Positions 10,101-17,906 of a DNA stretch of 64,000 bases are shown here, in pieces (position 1 is the first letter of the stretch; each line of letters opens with the position of its first letter). Origin of the DNA: an uncultured Sphingomonas sp. (GTDB taxonomy: Bacteria > Pseudomonadota > Alphaproteobacteria > Sphingomonadales > Sphingomonadaceae). Location of the stretch: the NCBI GenBank assembly GCA_913777325.1, contig CAJYSA010000043.1, positions 1-64,000 on the forward strand, given 5' to 3'. A program made the translations under genes and the position numbers. The notes under the pieces were generated by a model, which was given only the letters and a program-made list of their open reading frames with translations, had not been told where the DNA came from and did no database searches.

Positions 10101-13100
10101 GGCGCAGTGCGGCTGCTGAACAACATCAACCTGAACTCGTTGAACGGCAAGATCGCGGTCTATGACAATCAGGGCGGCGTCGGCGACCTGGCATTGCTGA
10201 CCGGTAACGTCACCAACGGCTTCCTGACCGTCAACAACGCCAATTACGCCGGCAACCTGTATCTGACCGGGCAGAACACGCTCCGCGGCATCACCGTCAA
10301 CAATGGGTTGGTGTCGACGAAGCTCGACGAGCTGTCGGGGCGCCTGATGGATGCGACCGTGGGCGGCTATGCGACTGTTCACGGCGGGACATTGCGTCTC
10401 GCCAATGCCGAGCGCCTGACCGATGTCAACATCGATGCCAACGGCACCCTGCTGGCCGATGGCGCGACCCGCACCGGCACGATCGGCAACGTCGGGACGA
10501 TCCGGTTCGGCACCACCGCCAACACCGGCAGCATCGCCAATTACGGGCGAATGGTGTTCAACGGCGCGGCCCAGACGGGCGACGTCCTGAACGTCACGGA
10601 CAGCAGCCACACCGGGCTGATCCTGCAGAACGCCGACATGGCGACGGGCCGGATCCACAATGCCGGCAATTGGGTGATGAACGGCTCGACCATCGCGTCG
10701 GGAGCGACCACCAACCAAGGCCTGCTGACCGTAACCGGCACGCGCGTGCTCCGTGCGCCGACGTTCGATGGCGGCGCCACCAGCACCGTATTGTTGGGCG
10801 GCACCGATGGCGCGGCGGGCGCGTTGACGATCGATCAGTCGGGCAGCAGCACCTATGCCGGCGTCGTCGCGGGCGCGGGCTCGCTGACCAAGGCCGGATT
10901 GGGCACGCTGACGCTGACCGGCGCGAACACCTTCACCGGCGGTCTCGCGATCAACGCCGGTACGGTCAGCACGACGGGCGGCGGCACCTTCGCCGACACG
11001 CTGGACGTGACGGTCGCGCAGGGCGCCGGCTACCACGTCGGCACGACCGACGTGATCCGTAACCTGGCCAACGGCGGCATGATGATCGCCGCCGCCGACT
11101 TCGGCGTTGCGGGGGTGACGAACAGCGGCTTCATACGCGTCGACCATGCCTTCCTGGCGACCGGCAACGTCACGAACAATGGCGAGTTGCACGTCGGCAA
11201 CGCGGCGAACGCGCATGTGCAGGGCACGCTATCGAACACCGATGCCGGCGCGATGCATGTCGGCGGCAACCTGCTGGTCGACGGGATCGTCAGCAATGCC
11301 GCGGATGCGCGCATCACGCTCTACAGTGGCGGCGCGACGCAGTTCGCGAGCCTGGCGAACGCCGGGTTCGTGCTCGCCAACCACGCGCTGATCGTGACGG
11401 GTGCGGCGAGCAACACGGTCAACGCGACGCTGAACCTCGATATCGGTTCGACGCCCTGGCTGGGCAGCCTGAGCAACGCCGGAACGGTCAACGCCACTTC
11501 CGCGCTGACCGTGGCGGGCGCCGTCGCCAACGACACGACCGGGCAGATGACGCTAGGCACGAACGCGCCAGCGACGATGGGCAGCCTGTCGAATGCCGGT
11601 ATGCTCACCGCGAACAGCACGCTGGGCGTCGCCGGGTCGGTCGACAATGGGGCGACCGGCACGATCGGGCTGAACGGTGCCACCACGATGGGCAGCCTCA
11701 GCAATGCGGGCACGATCGCCGCGACCGCCGCGCTGACGGTCGCGGGTGGCTATGCCCAGAATGCGGGGTCGCTGACCACCAACGCCAATGTGACGACCGG
11801 ATCGCTGTCCGGCACGGGTGGTGCCATCGTCCTGAACGGCGCGGCGCAGATGCTGGTCAACCAGAGCGCCGACGGCACTTACGCCGGCACGCTGTCGGGT
11901 GCCGGCACGCTGACCAAGCAGGGGGCTGCCACGCTGACGCTGGCGGGCGCGTCGAACAGCGTCGCACCGACGTCGCTGACGGTGGCGAACGGCCAAGTGG
12001 TGGCGGCGAACGCGGATATCTTCGGTCATGCGCTCGCCGTCGCAGTTGCGGCGCCGGGCACGCTGTCGGTGCGAGCCGATCAGACGATCGCCACGCTCGC
12101 CAATAGTGGTGTGACGCGTCTGAACGCAAATCTGACCACCGCCGGCGGCACCGTCAACAATGGCGGGATTGCAGTGGTCGGCGAGCGGACGCTCCATACC
12201 TCGACCTTCGTGGGCAACGCCAACGGCGCCGTGGCGGTGGCCGACGGGGGCAAGCTGACGATCGACCAATCGGGCAGCAGCACCTATGCCGGTGTCGTCA
12301 CCGGTGCGGGCGCGCTGACCAAGACCGGCGCGGGCATGCTGACGCTGACCGGGGCAAGCGACTTCACCGGTGGCCTCGTGGTCGAGGCGGGCGGCGTTGA
12401 CACGACCGGCGGCGGCACGCTGGCCGACACGCTCGACATCACGGTGGCGCAGGGCGCCGGCTACATCGTCGGCACCAACGACGTCGTGCGCAACGTCACC
12501 AACGCCGGCACGCTGACCACCAACGCCAATTATGGCGCGGCGTCCGTGACCAATAGCGGGACGGCACAGGTCAATGCCGTCTTCGCCACCAGCGGCGACG
12601 TGACCAACAGCGGTCAGCTCAATTTGGCGACGGTCTCCGGCAGCCGCGTGATGGGGAAGCTGATTAATACCGGCATCGTTCAGGCCGCAGGGACGCTGGT
12701 GGTCGATACCGACGTCACCAATGCGCAGAATGCGGTGCTGTCGATGACCCGTGGCGGGGCCAGCCAATTCGGCAGCCTGACGAATGCCGGTACGGTGAGT
12801 GCGGCACACTCGCTGGTCGCCGCGGGGGCGGTGGACAACGCGGCGAGCGGCACGATCACGTTCGACGCGACCTCGGCGCCGATGCTGGGTAGCCTGACCA
12901 ACGCGGGCACGATCGTCGGCAACGACGTGGTGACGGTGGCGGGCGGCTACACCCAGAATGCGGGTTCGCTGACCGCCAATGCCAATCTGTCGACCGGATC
13001 GCTGGGCGGCACGGGTGGTGCCATCGTCCTGAACGGCGCGACGCAGATGCTGGTCGACCAGAGCGCCGACGGCACTTATGCCGGCACGCTGACCGGCACC

Positions 13101-16100
13101 GGCACGCTGGTCAAGACCGGCGCAGCGGCGCTGACGCTGGCGGGGGCGGCAAATAGCGTCGCGCCGACGTCGCTGACCGTGGCGCAGTGCCAGGTGACCG
13201 CCGCGAACGCGGGTATCTTCGGCAACGCGCTGATGGTAGGCGTTGGCGGACCGGGCACGCTGTCGGTGCAGGGCGACCAGTCGATCGCTACGCTCGTCAA
13301 CGAGGGTTTGGTGGCGCTCAACGCCGACCTGACCACCACCAGCGGCACCGTGAACGACGGCCGCGTCGCGGTGACGGGTAACCGCACGCTCCATACCTCG
13401 ACCTTCGCGGGTAACGTCGGTGGTGTCGTCACGCTGGCCGATCAGTCGTCGCTGACGCTCGACCAGTCGGGCGCCAGCACCTATGCCGGTGTCGTCACCG
13501 GTGCCGGGATGCTGACCAAGGCGGGCGCGGGCACGCTGACGCTGACCGGCGCGCACGGCTTCACCGGGCGCTTCACGATCGCGGCGGGCAATGTGGACAC
13601 GACGGGTGGCGGCACCTTCGCCGACACGCTCGATGTGACGGTCGCGCAGGGTGCGGGCTACACGGTCGGCACCGCCGACATGGTGCGCAGCGTCACCAAT
13701 GCGGGCACGCTGACCGCCAACGCCGATTACGGTGTGGTCACACTTGCCAATAGCGGGGTCGCGCAATTCAACGCGCGCTTCGTGGCGACAGGCAATGTGA
13801 CCAACGCCGGAACGGTGACCGCAGCCTCGACCTTCGCGGTCGGCGGATCGGTCACCAACGCCGCCAATGCTTCGTTGGCGGTCGGTGGCACGGCGGCGAT
13901 GACCAGCCTGAGCAACGCCGGGACCGCCTCGTTCGGCAAGACGTTCGCGGCGAACGGCGCGGTCACCAACGCGGCGAATGCCACGCTGACGCTGAACGAT
14001 GCATCGTCGATGGCGAGCCTGGGCAACGCTGGAATGGTTTCGGCTCGTGCACCCTTCGCGGTGAGCGGCGCGGTGAGCAACGCGGCGGGGGCATCGCTGA
14101 CGCTGGCGGCGGGCGCGACCCCGACGCTGGGCAGCCTGACCAACAGCGGTACGATCGTCGCCAACGACGCGCTGGCCATCGCGGGCAGCTATCAGCAGGA
14201 CGCGGGCCTGCTGACCGCGAATGCGGCCGTGTCGACCGGTTCGTTGTCGGGTGCCGGTGGCACGATCACGATCAACGCCAATCGCCTGACCATCAACCAA
14301 ACGGTCGATGGGACCTACAAGGGCGTGATCGCAGGCACCGGCACGGTGACCAAGCTGGGGTCGGCGACGCTGACGCTGGCGGGGTCGGTCGACAGCTTCG
14401 CGCCCTCGTCGCTGGCGATCGAGCAGGGTCAGTTGACCGTCGCGAACGCCGGACTGCTGGACAAGGCGCTGCTGGTGTCGGTCGCGGCACCCGCCACGCT
14501 GACGCTGCAGGCCGACCAGACGATCCGCGATCTGACTGGCGCGGGTGCGCTCAACATCGGGGTTAATACCCTGACGCTGGCCACCGGCGGTAACTTCACC
14601 GGCAAGGTGAGCGGCACCGGGCGCATTGCACTGACCTCGGGCGCGCTCGACCTGAACACGGCGGGCACCGTCGCCAGCGGCACCTTCGCGGTGCAGCCAG
14701 GCAGCACGCTGAACGTCAGCACCACCACGACGCTGGCGACCACGACGCTCAGCGCCGCCAACAGCACGATCAACCTGGCGGGTGCAGCGACGGCTTCGAC
14801 CACCACGGTCACCGACAACAGCACGCTGCACCTGGGCAACGGGCTGGCGCTGAACACCGCCGGCGCGACCGCGGGGCAGCTGACCAGCACGACCACCTTC
14901 GTCAATGGCGGGGGCCAGATCACCGGCAACGGTTCGGTCAGCGGCACGACGATCGTCGGTGGCGCAAGCAAGGGCGTGATCGCACCGGGCAACTCGCCGG
15001 GCATCATGACCTTCGCCGACCTGTCGTTCGGCGACAATGCCGTGGCCGCGATGCAGATCGACGGCAACGCCGGGCCGGGGGTGGCGAACGGTTATGACCG
15101 GATCGTCGTGACGGGCAAGCTGGCGCTGTCGGGCACGTCGGTGCTGGCACTGGACAAGAGCGTTCCGGCGAACAGCTACGAGCTGCCGCTGGGTGCCGCG
15201 ATCCAGATCTTCCAGTTCCGCCCCGGTAGCATCAGCGGATCGTTCGGGTCCGTGACGAAGGCCAACTTCGGACAGAACCTGGCGTTCAACCTGTCGAACG
15301 GCACGGTGGTCGGCATGGGGTCCTACACACCGCAGACGCTGTCGGATGCCACCGCTATTACCGTCAGCCAGAAGGGCGCGCTGGCCGCGATGCTGGTCAA
15401 GACCACGGGTGGGGTGCCGCAATATTACGGCGGCAATCTGCTTCAGTCGCTGGCCGCCAACGTCACCGGTGGGCGCGCGGCGACGGAGGCCAGCTTCGCA
15501 CGCTGGTCGCCGGATGCTTACGCGGGCATCGCCGACGGGATGCGCTCGTCGATGATTGACGGTCTGGTCGAGGTGAGCGATTACAACGCGCTGACCCCGG
15601 GCAAGAGCGCGATCACCGGCGGCATCCACGGCGGGCAGCTGCGCGGCCTGGAGCGTGACGGTTACGCCCACAACCGCTTCCGCGACACGACCTATCAGAT
15701 CGGCGTCAGCCATGATCTGGACATGCTGCGCGCCAACGTCAGCTACGCGCATTCGGAGGGCGGCTTCCGCAGCACGAACATGAATGCCAAGCTGACCGGT
15801 GAGCAGATCGGGCTGGGCGTCTCGGCACCGCTGACCAGCGATCAGGCGCTGCGTCTGATCGGTCGGGTCGCCTATGGCACCTACAAGGCCGGCGGCACCC
15901 GGAACGTGATCGGCGGCACCGCGCGCTTTAACTCGGTGGACGGCACCAGCTTCGTCTACGGCGGCGGCTTCGGCTACTACAAGCAGTTCAGCCGTACCGT
16001 ACTGAGCGGGTCGGCCGAGGTGTTGGGGGTCAGCCAGACGGTCGATGCCTTCTCGGAACGCGGCGAGGCCGGGCTGGACCTGTTCAATATCCGTCGCCAG

Positions 16101-16406
16101 CGTCGCGACGGCGCGGTCAGCCGCGTGAACGCAAAGGTCGGCTACACGGTCGCCCCGAACGCGCTGACCTTCCTGAAGGTGGGCTATGTCCATGAGTTCA
16201 AGGACGGTTTGACCCCGATCACCGCCGATGGCGCGATCGATCCGATCAGCGTGACCATGACCAATCCGGGCTTGGGGCGCGAACGTGTCAACGCCGGGGT
16301 CGGCGTACAGGTCGACGTGGCGGAGAATGTGCGCATCGCGGCCGACGCCAGCGTCGGCAATTACGAGAACTATCGGATCGGCGGCAGCATCCGCTTCCGC
16401 TTCTGA
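7194..16406 (+). CDS. Giant autotransporter (type Va secretion) with repeat-rich beta-helix passenger
   Basis: About 3070 residues. A signal peptide (VKNRVKLLASTALVMGTLAA, cut near AHA|Q) starts the protein. I chose ATG 7194; GTG 7209 after a GGGGG tract would also keep the signal peptide. The order is: Asn/Thr-rich N-terminal part with several copies of a GxxVGQxxSGxGIxxxAxVTxI module (nt 7915-8670); glycine-rich blocks (nt 8815-8885 and 9100-9420) resembling PGRS sequence; a long beta-helix passenger with TLTLTGANTFTGG-type transport repeats and SLSNAGT modules; an alpha-helical linker; and a C-terminal autotransporter barrel of about 270 residues ending RIGGSIRFRF. The barrel inserts in the outer membrane and exposes the passenger. 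Adhesion, aggregation or biofilm is the family-based guess; no catalytic motif was seen. Confidence 0.9.
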   Translation: MGVCYVKNRVKLLASTALVMGTLAAAGAHAQTTTVVNDGAGNKGFIVSGNVSGANTNVKPSTTTVGNDTQTTVYTNYNTEGGAGSGGGGGFGGVFFIDSGARLTLNNVSFSNNNTKGGEGGGAPIFSVAPKVFSLASSSANADAVSLYFPKVSASYVGGSIQITGFTLDNENSLIGVGAGVAMGGAAVGATVSAVTVDASGKQQVTLAQPYTLDSSAVVSATYQAAANGNPAGYYVSGTIDASKLLPGAVVYGNGVGAGVTVANVTYDSNQKVKSFILSDGSTSASNVVISSATQFDITRFVASTTSQMSNVITPPAGGTLAGFEVGMIVTGNGVPANTTVTAINQQTGAVTLSNAIDLRTVTSLKAASSPIVSNSGSAVVKVNSTNGMRVGQKISGQGIADGAVITAINATAGTITLSSTIGSDGLNAINKGKMLVTLSPVASVSGNTVTLVSISGMKIGQVLSGDPTIPDNAVVTGINPSTNTVTFTINPAVANLVKGGALNGIVSTGTVGNDGRGGRTASNFNAILNDGEGSAGTNGYNAGGGNAAAGGNGGAGGSGSSGAPFNAAMTQTVIETGVSFTLNAVKVGAALANFPPGVALSAALAADTAYTGVLLAKAIADLVTWNIDMASGKVAFGGAGGAGGKGGAGATFFGGGAGGGGGSGGAGALFLTDGGAGGDGGDGGAGGFGAGGGSGGAGGAGGSGGQSLDGSAGAGGTAGFGGGVGSSDGQGGGGGSGYGGAIFVRDGGSLQVNGNALFDGNAALGGSSNNGGAAGGAAGSDLFAMRGATVILSPGAGKTITFNGTIADDSAASIANTSIAAGFGADITIAGGGLVRFNNANTYTGNTRLQGGTLRADDGLGININSHILFEGQSTINGASQLATANAGTLLTSGTMARRVGVQPNQVSWTDVTGTAGGSGGFAALANGLTLNFGSLNGGQGQDLTWNSGGFVRTADTLVFGSDAIEATGAVRLLNNINLNSLNGKIAVYDNQGGVGDLALLTGNVTNGFLTVNNANYAGNLYLTGQNTLRGITVNNGLVSTKLDELSGRLMDATVGGYATVHGGTLRLANAERLTDVNIDANGTLLADGATRTGTIGNVGTIRFGTTANTGSIANYGRMVFNGAAQTGDVLNVTDSSHTGLILQNADMATGRIHNAGNWVMNGSTIASGATTNQGLLTVTGTRVLRAPTFDGGATSTVLLGGTDGAAGALTIDQSGSSTYAGVVAGAGSLTKAGLGTLTLTGANTFTGGLAINAGTVSTTGGGTFADTLDVTVAQGAGYHVGTTDVIRNLANGGMMIAAADFGVAGVTNSGFIRVDHAFLATGNVTNNGELHVGNAANAHVQGTLSNTDAGAMHVGGNLLVDGIVSNAADARITLYSGGATQFASLANAGFVLANHALIVTGAASNTVNATLNLDIGSTPWLGSLSNAGTVNATSALTVAGAVANDTTGQMTLGTNAPATMGSLSNAGMLTANSTLGVAGSVDNGATGTIGLNGATTMGSLSNAGTIAATAALTVAGGYAQNAGSLTTNANVTTGSLSGTGGAIVLNGAAQMLVNQSADGTYAGTLSGAGTLTKQGAATLTLAGASNSVAPTSLTVANGQVVAANADIFGHALAVAVAAPGTLSVRADQTIATLANSGVTRLNANLTTAGGTVNNGGIAVVGERTLHTSTFVGNANGAVAVADGGKLTIDQSGSSTYAGVVTGAGALTKTGAGMLTLTGASDFTGGLVVEAGGVDTTGGGTLADTLDITVAQGAGYIVGTNDVVRNVTNAGTLTTNANYGAASVTNSGTAQVNAVFATSGDVTNSGQLNLATVSGSRVMGKLINTGIVQAAGTLVVDTDVTNAQNAVLSMTRGGASQFGSLTNAGTVSAAHSLVAAGAVDNAASGTITFDATSAPMLGSLTNAGTIVGNDVVTVAGGYTQNAGSLTANANLSTGSLGGTGGAIVLNGATQMLVDQSADGTYAGTLTGTGTLVKTGAAALTLAGAANSVAPTSLTVAQCQVTAANAGIFGNALMVGVGGPGTLSVQGDQSIATLVNEGLVALNADLTTTSGTVNDGRVAVTGNRTLHTSTFAGNVGGVVTLADQSSLTLDQSGASTYAGVVTGAGMLTKAGAGTLTLTGAHGFTGRFTIAAGNVDTTGGGTFADTLDVTVAQGAGYTVGTADMVRSVTNAGTLTANADYGVVTLANSGVAQFNARFVATGNVTNAGTVTAASTFAVGGSVTNAANASLAVGGTAAMTSLSNAGTASFGKTFAANGAVTNAANATLTLNDASSMASLGNAGMVSARAPFAVSGAVSNAAGASLTLAAGATPTLGSLTNSGTIVANDALAIAGSYQQDAGLLTANAAVSTGSLSGAGGTITINANRLTINQTVDGTYKGVIAGTGTVTKLGSATLTLAGSVDSFAPSSLAIEQGQLTVANAGLLDKALLVSVAAPATLTLQADQTIRDLTGAGALNIGVNTLTLATGGNFTGKVSGTGRIALTSGALDLNTAGTVASGTFAVQPGSTLNVSTTTTLATTTLSAANSTINLAGAATASTTTVTDNSTLHLGNGLALNTAGATAGQLTSTTTFVNGGGQITGNGSVSGTTIVGGASKGVIAPGNSPGIMTFADLSFGDNAVAAMQIDGNAGPGVANGYDRIVVTGKLALSGTSVLALDKSVPANSYELPLGAAIQIFQFRPGSISGSFGSVTKANFGQNLAFNLSNGTVVGMGSYTPQTLSDATAITVSQKGALAAMLVKTTGGVPQYYGGNLLQSLAANVTGGRAATEASFARWSPDAYAGIADGMRSSMIDGLVEVSDYNALTPGKSAITGGIHGGQLRGLERDGYAHNRFRDTTYQIGVSHDLDMLRANVSYAHSEGGFRSTNMNAKLTGEQIGLGVSAPLTSDQALRLIGRVAYGTYKAGGTRNVIGGTARFNSVDGTSFVYGGGFGYYKQFSRTVLSGSAEVLGVSQTVDAFSERGEAGLDLFNIRRQRRDGAVSRVNAKVGYTVAPNALTFLKVGYVHEFKDGLTPITADGAIDPISVTMTNPGLGRERVNAGVGVQVDVAENVRIAADASVGNYENYRIGGSIRFRF
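10821..14530 (+). repeat. Large in-frame tandem repeats within the autotransporter gene
   Basis: Two module types alternate. Module A (about 255 bp; TIDQSGSSTYAGVVTGAG onward) occurs near 10824-11078, 12254-12509 and 13454-13709. Module B (about 360 bp; GGYAQNAGSL through SADGTYAGTL to the TLSVQADQTIATL-like end) occurs near 11738-12104, 12938-13302 and 14174-14530. A2 to A3 and B1 to B2 are both about 1200 bp apart, so the unit is a roughly 1.2 kb tandem repeat. Between A and B sit variable numbers of a shorter SLSNAGTxxATxALTVAGAVxN module, which explains the longer first unit (A1 to A2 about 1430 bp). Boundaries are by eye. Confidence 0.8.
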
Positions 16407-16414
16407 TGCGTCGT

Positions 16415-16440
16415 GCCGATCGGGAGTGATCCCGATCGGC
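16415..16440. terminator. Perfect hairpin just after the autotransporter stop
   Basis: A perfect 10-bp stem GCCGATCGGG / CCCGATCGGC with loop AGTGAT begins 8 bases after the stop codon. There is no T-tract, so it is more likely an mRNA 3'-end stabiliser or part of a double terminator with the next hairpin than a complete intrinsic terminator. Confidence 0.55.
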
Positions 16441-16449
16441 GACGAACCC

Positions 16450-16488
16450 GAGACGCCCGTCGCCTTTCTTGCGGGGAGACGGGCGTTT
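16450..16488 (+). terminator. Rho-independent terminator of the autotransporter gene
   Basis: The stem ACGCCCGTC (16453-16461) pairs with GACGGGCGT (16478-16486), and a G-T wobble can extend it. It is followed by a short T run (TTT, 16485-16487). Position after the autotransporter and strand polarity fit termination of that gene. Confidence 0.65.
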
Positions 16489-16749
16489 CCGCTTGCTGTC
16501 GAAATGGCCGCGCTGGAAACCTTTTGCCGAATTCGATTAGCCGGGGAGGGCGACGCACCTTGGCGCCTGAGGCCGCTTTGTGGATCAGTTGTTCAGTTCG
16601 AAACTTGGCGATGTTCGCAGGTGGCCGAGCGGGTCAGGACGAACAGGATCGTGTCGACCATCGCGCAGCCCCTGCTGAATGGTCATTGACTATGACAGGC
16701 TGAATTTACGGCGAGCGTCGACCGCTCGTTTGAGGGAAAGCGGTTCTGC
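16489..16749. other. Gap between autotransporter terminators and LacI gene
   Basis: No gene is seen in this 261-base stretch, which lies at the 3' end of both flanking genes. A GTGGCCGAGCGGGTCA string at 16621-16636 resembles a tRNA D-arm but has no matching acceptor, anticodon or T-arm. I see nothing else in it. Confidence 0.5.
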
Positions 16750-17763
16750 TCATGGAGCGCCGCTGGTCGAACCCCGTATCATCAATTCGACGTCGAAGTT
16801 CGATCGTGTCAGCGGGATGGCCTCGGCGGGTCGTGTCAGCATGTCGACCGCGGTCGCCGCAATGTCCTCGATCGGCTGGCGGAGCGTGGTGAGGGGCGGC
16901 CAGGTCAATCGAGCGACATCGCTATCGTCGAAACCCGCGACCGACAATTGCTCAGGCACGCGGACTCCTGCCTGACCGGCCGCGGCGATGACTCCGGCGG
17001 CCATATCGTCATTGGTGGCGAACACGAACGAAGCGTGGAGGCTGCGCGCGAACAAGCGCTGTCCGGCTTCGAAGCCGGATGTGAAGGTGAACGCACCCGA
17101 TTCACTGTCGCTGACCGCCGCACCATGCCGGGCGACTGCGGCGTGAAAGGCCGTTCGGCGCGCGATGGCGGCGCGATGGTTCGGGGGCCCTTCGACGATC
17201 GCGAAGCTGCGGTGGCCCTGGGCGACAGCGTAAGCGACCAAGTCGTCGATACCGGCTTCATCGTCGATCTGCACGAACGGCAGGCCGCACTGGCGGTCGA
17301 TCGGGTCGATCAGCACCGCGGGCATTTTCCATCGGGACAGCGTCTCCAGCAGCCCGGGGTCGTTACACATCGGCGGGGGCACGATCACGCCATGAAGATC
17401 GGCGGTGCGCAGCATCCGGTCCAGTTGGCTGGCAATGTCTGCATCGTCGAGGTCGATATGTTCGAGGACGAGATGATAACCGCGTTGTCGACATATTTCG
17501 GCACCGCCGCGGCTGAACGCGACGCTGTAGTGCGCGCTGAGCGCCACCGACAGCATGCCGATCAGGAACGTCCTCTCCGCCGCCAGCGCACGCGCCGCCG
17601 TGTTCGGTCGGTACGCCAGTGCGGAGATCGACGCTTCCACCCGCGCGACGGTATCGGCGCGCACCCCCGGCTCCCGATTGACGACGCGCGCCACCGTTTT
17701 CCATGAAACACCCGCGTGCCGGGCGACGTCGATGATCGTCGGTCTGCGCATTCCGGCTGTCAT
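16750..17763 (-). CDS. LacI-family transcriptional repressor
   Basis: About 337 residues. The N-terminal helix-turn-helix TIIDVARHAGVSWKTVARVV and hinge region YRPNTAARALA are typical of LacI/GalR; the rest is a periplasmic-binding-protein-like sugar-sensing domain, ending with the usual VAGFDDSDVARLTWPPLTTL segment. No strong ribosome site separates candidate starts at 17790, 17763 and 17751; 17763 was chosen as the start nearest a normal LacI N-terminus. It diverges from the TBDR-esterase-GH3 operon, and two inverted AACGTT-centred operators lie in the shared gap. Inference: it represses that operon, and perhaps itself, until a sugar or glycoside binds. Confidence 0.93.
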   Translation of the reverse strand: MTAGMRRPTIIDVARHAGVSWKTVARVVNREPGVRADTVARVEASISALAYRPNTAARALAAERTFLIGMLSVALSAHYSVAFSRGGAEICRQRGYHLVLEHIDLDDADIASQLDRMLRTADLHGVIVPPPMCNDPGLLETLSRWKMPAVLIDPIDRQCGLPFVQIDDEAGIDDLVAYAVAQGHRSFAIVEGPPNHRAAIARRTAFHAAVARHGAAVSDSESGAFTFTSGFEAGQRLFARSLHASFVFATNDDMAAGVIAAAGQAGVRVPEQLSVAGFDDSDVARLTWPPLTTLRQPIEDIAATAVDMLTRPAEAIPLTRSNFDVELMIRGSTSGAP

Positions 17764-17808
17764 CGGACCATCGGGCCAGTATCGCAACACGACAAAGGTC
17801 GTGCCGAC

Positions 17809-17847
17809 ATGGCAACGTTGTCACAAATGTTTTGACAACGTTGCCAT
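17809..17847. promoter_or_regulatory. Paired LacI-type operators between repressor and TBDR operon
   Basis: Two 15-base sites form a perfect inverted pair: ATGGCAACGTTGTCA at 17809-17823 and TGACAACGTTGCCAT at 17833-17847. Each is itself a near-palindrome centred on AACGTT, the central CG expected of LacI/GalR operators. The two centres are 23 bp apart, about two helical turns. A TTGACA hexamer (17832-17837) that could be a -35 element overlaps the second site, although no good -10 was found. The position between the repressor and TBDR genes supports direct control of both directions. Confidence 0.8.
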
Positions 17848-17906
17848 CAGCCATCACCTTCGTCGTACGCTGACAAAGAGCAGCCTGACAAGGGGAGAGG
17901 ATAGAC

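Noticed and set aside
10821..14530. Regular repeats suggesting a CRISPR array
   Set aside because: The repeats are hundreds of bases long, in frame, without short uniform repeats and unique spacers; they are protein modules.
11553..16193. A 1546-codon open frame on the minus strand within the autotransporter
   Set aside because: It is antisense to a clear autotransporter gene whose codon bias keeps the opposite frame free of stops; its translation is His/Arg/Gly-rich and shows no domain or signal.
16611..16640. A tRNA-like D-arm string GTGGCCGAGCGGGTCA
   Set aside because: No acceptor stem, anticodon arm or T-loop could be placed at the required distances on this strand.
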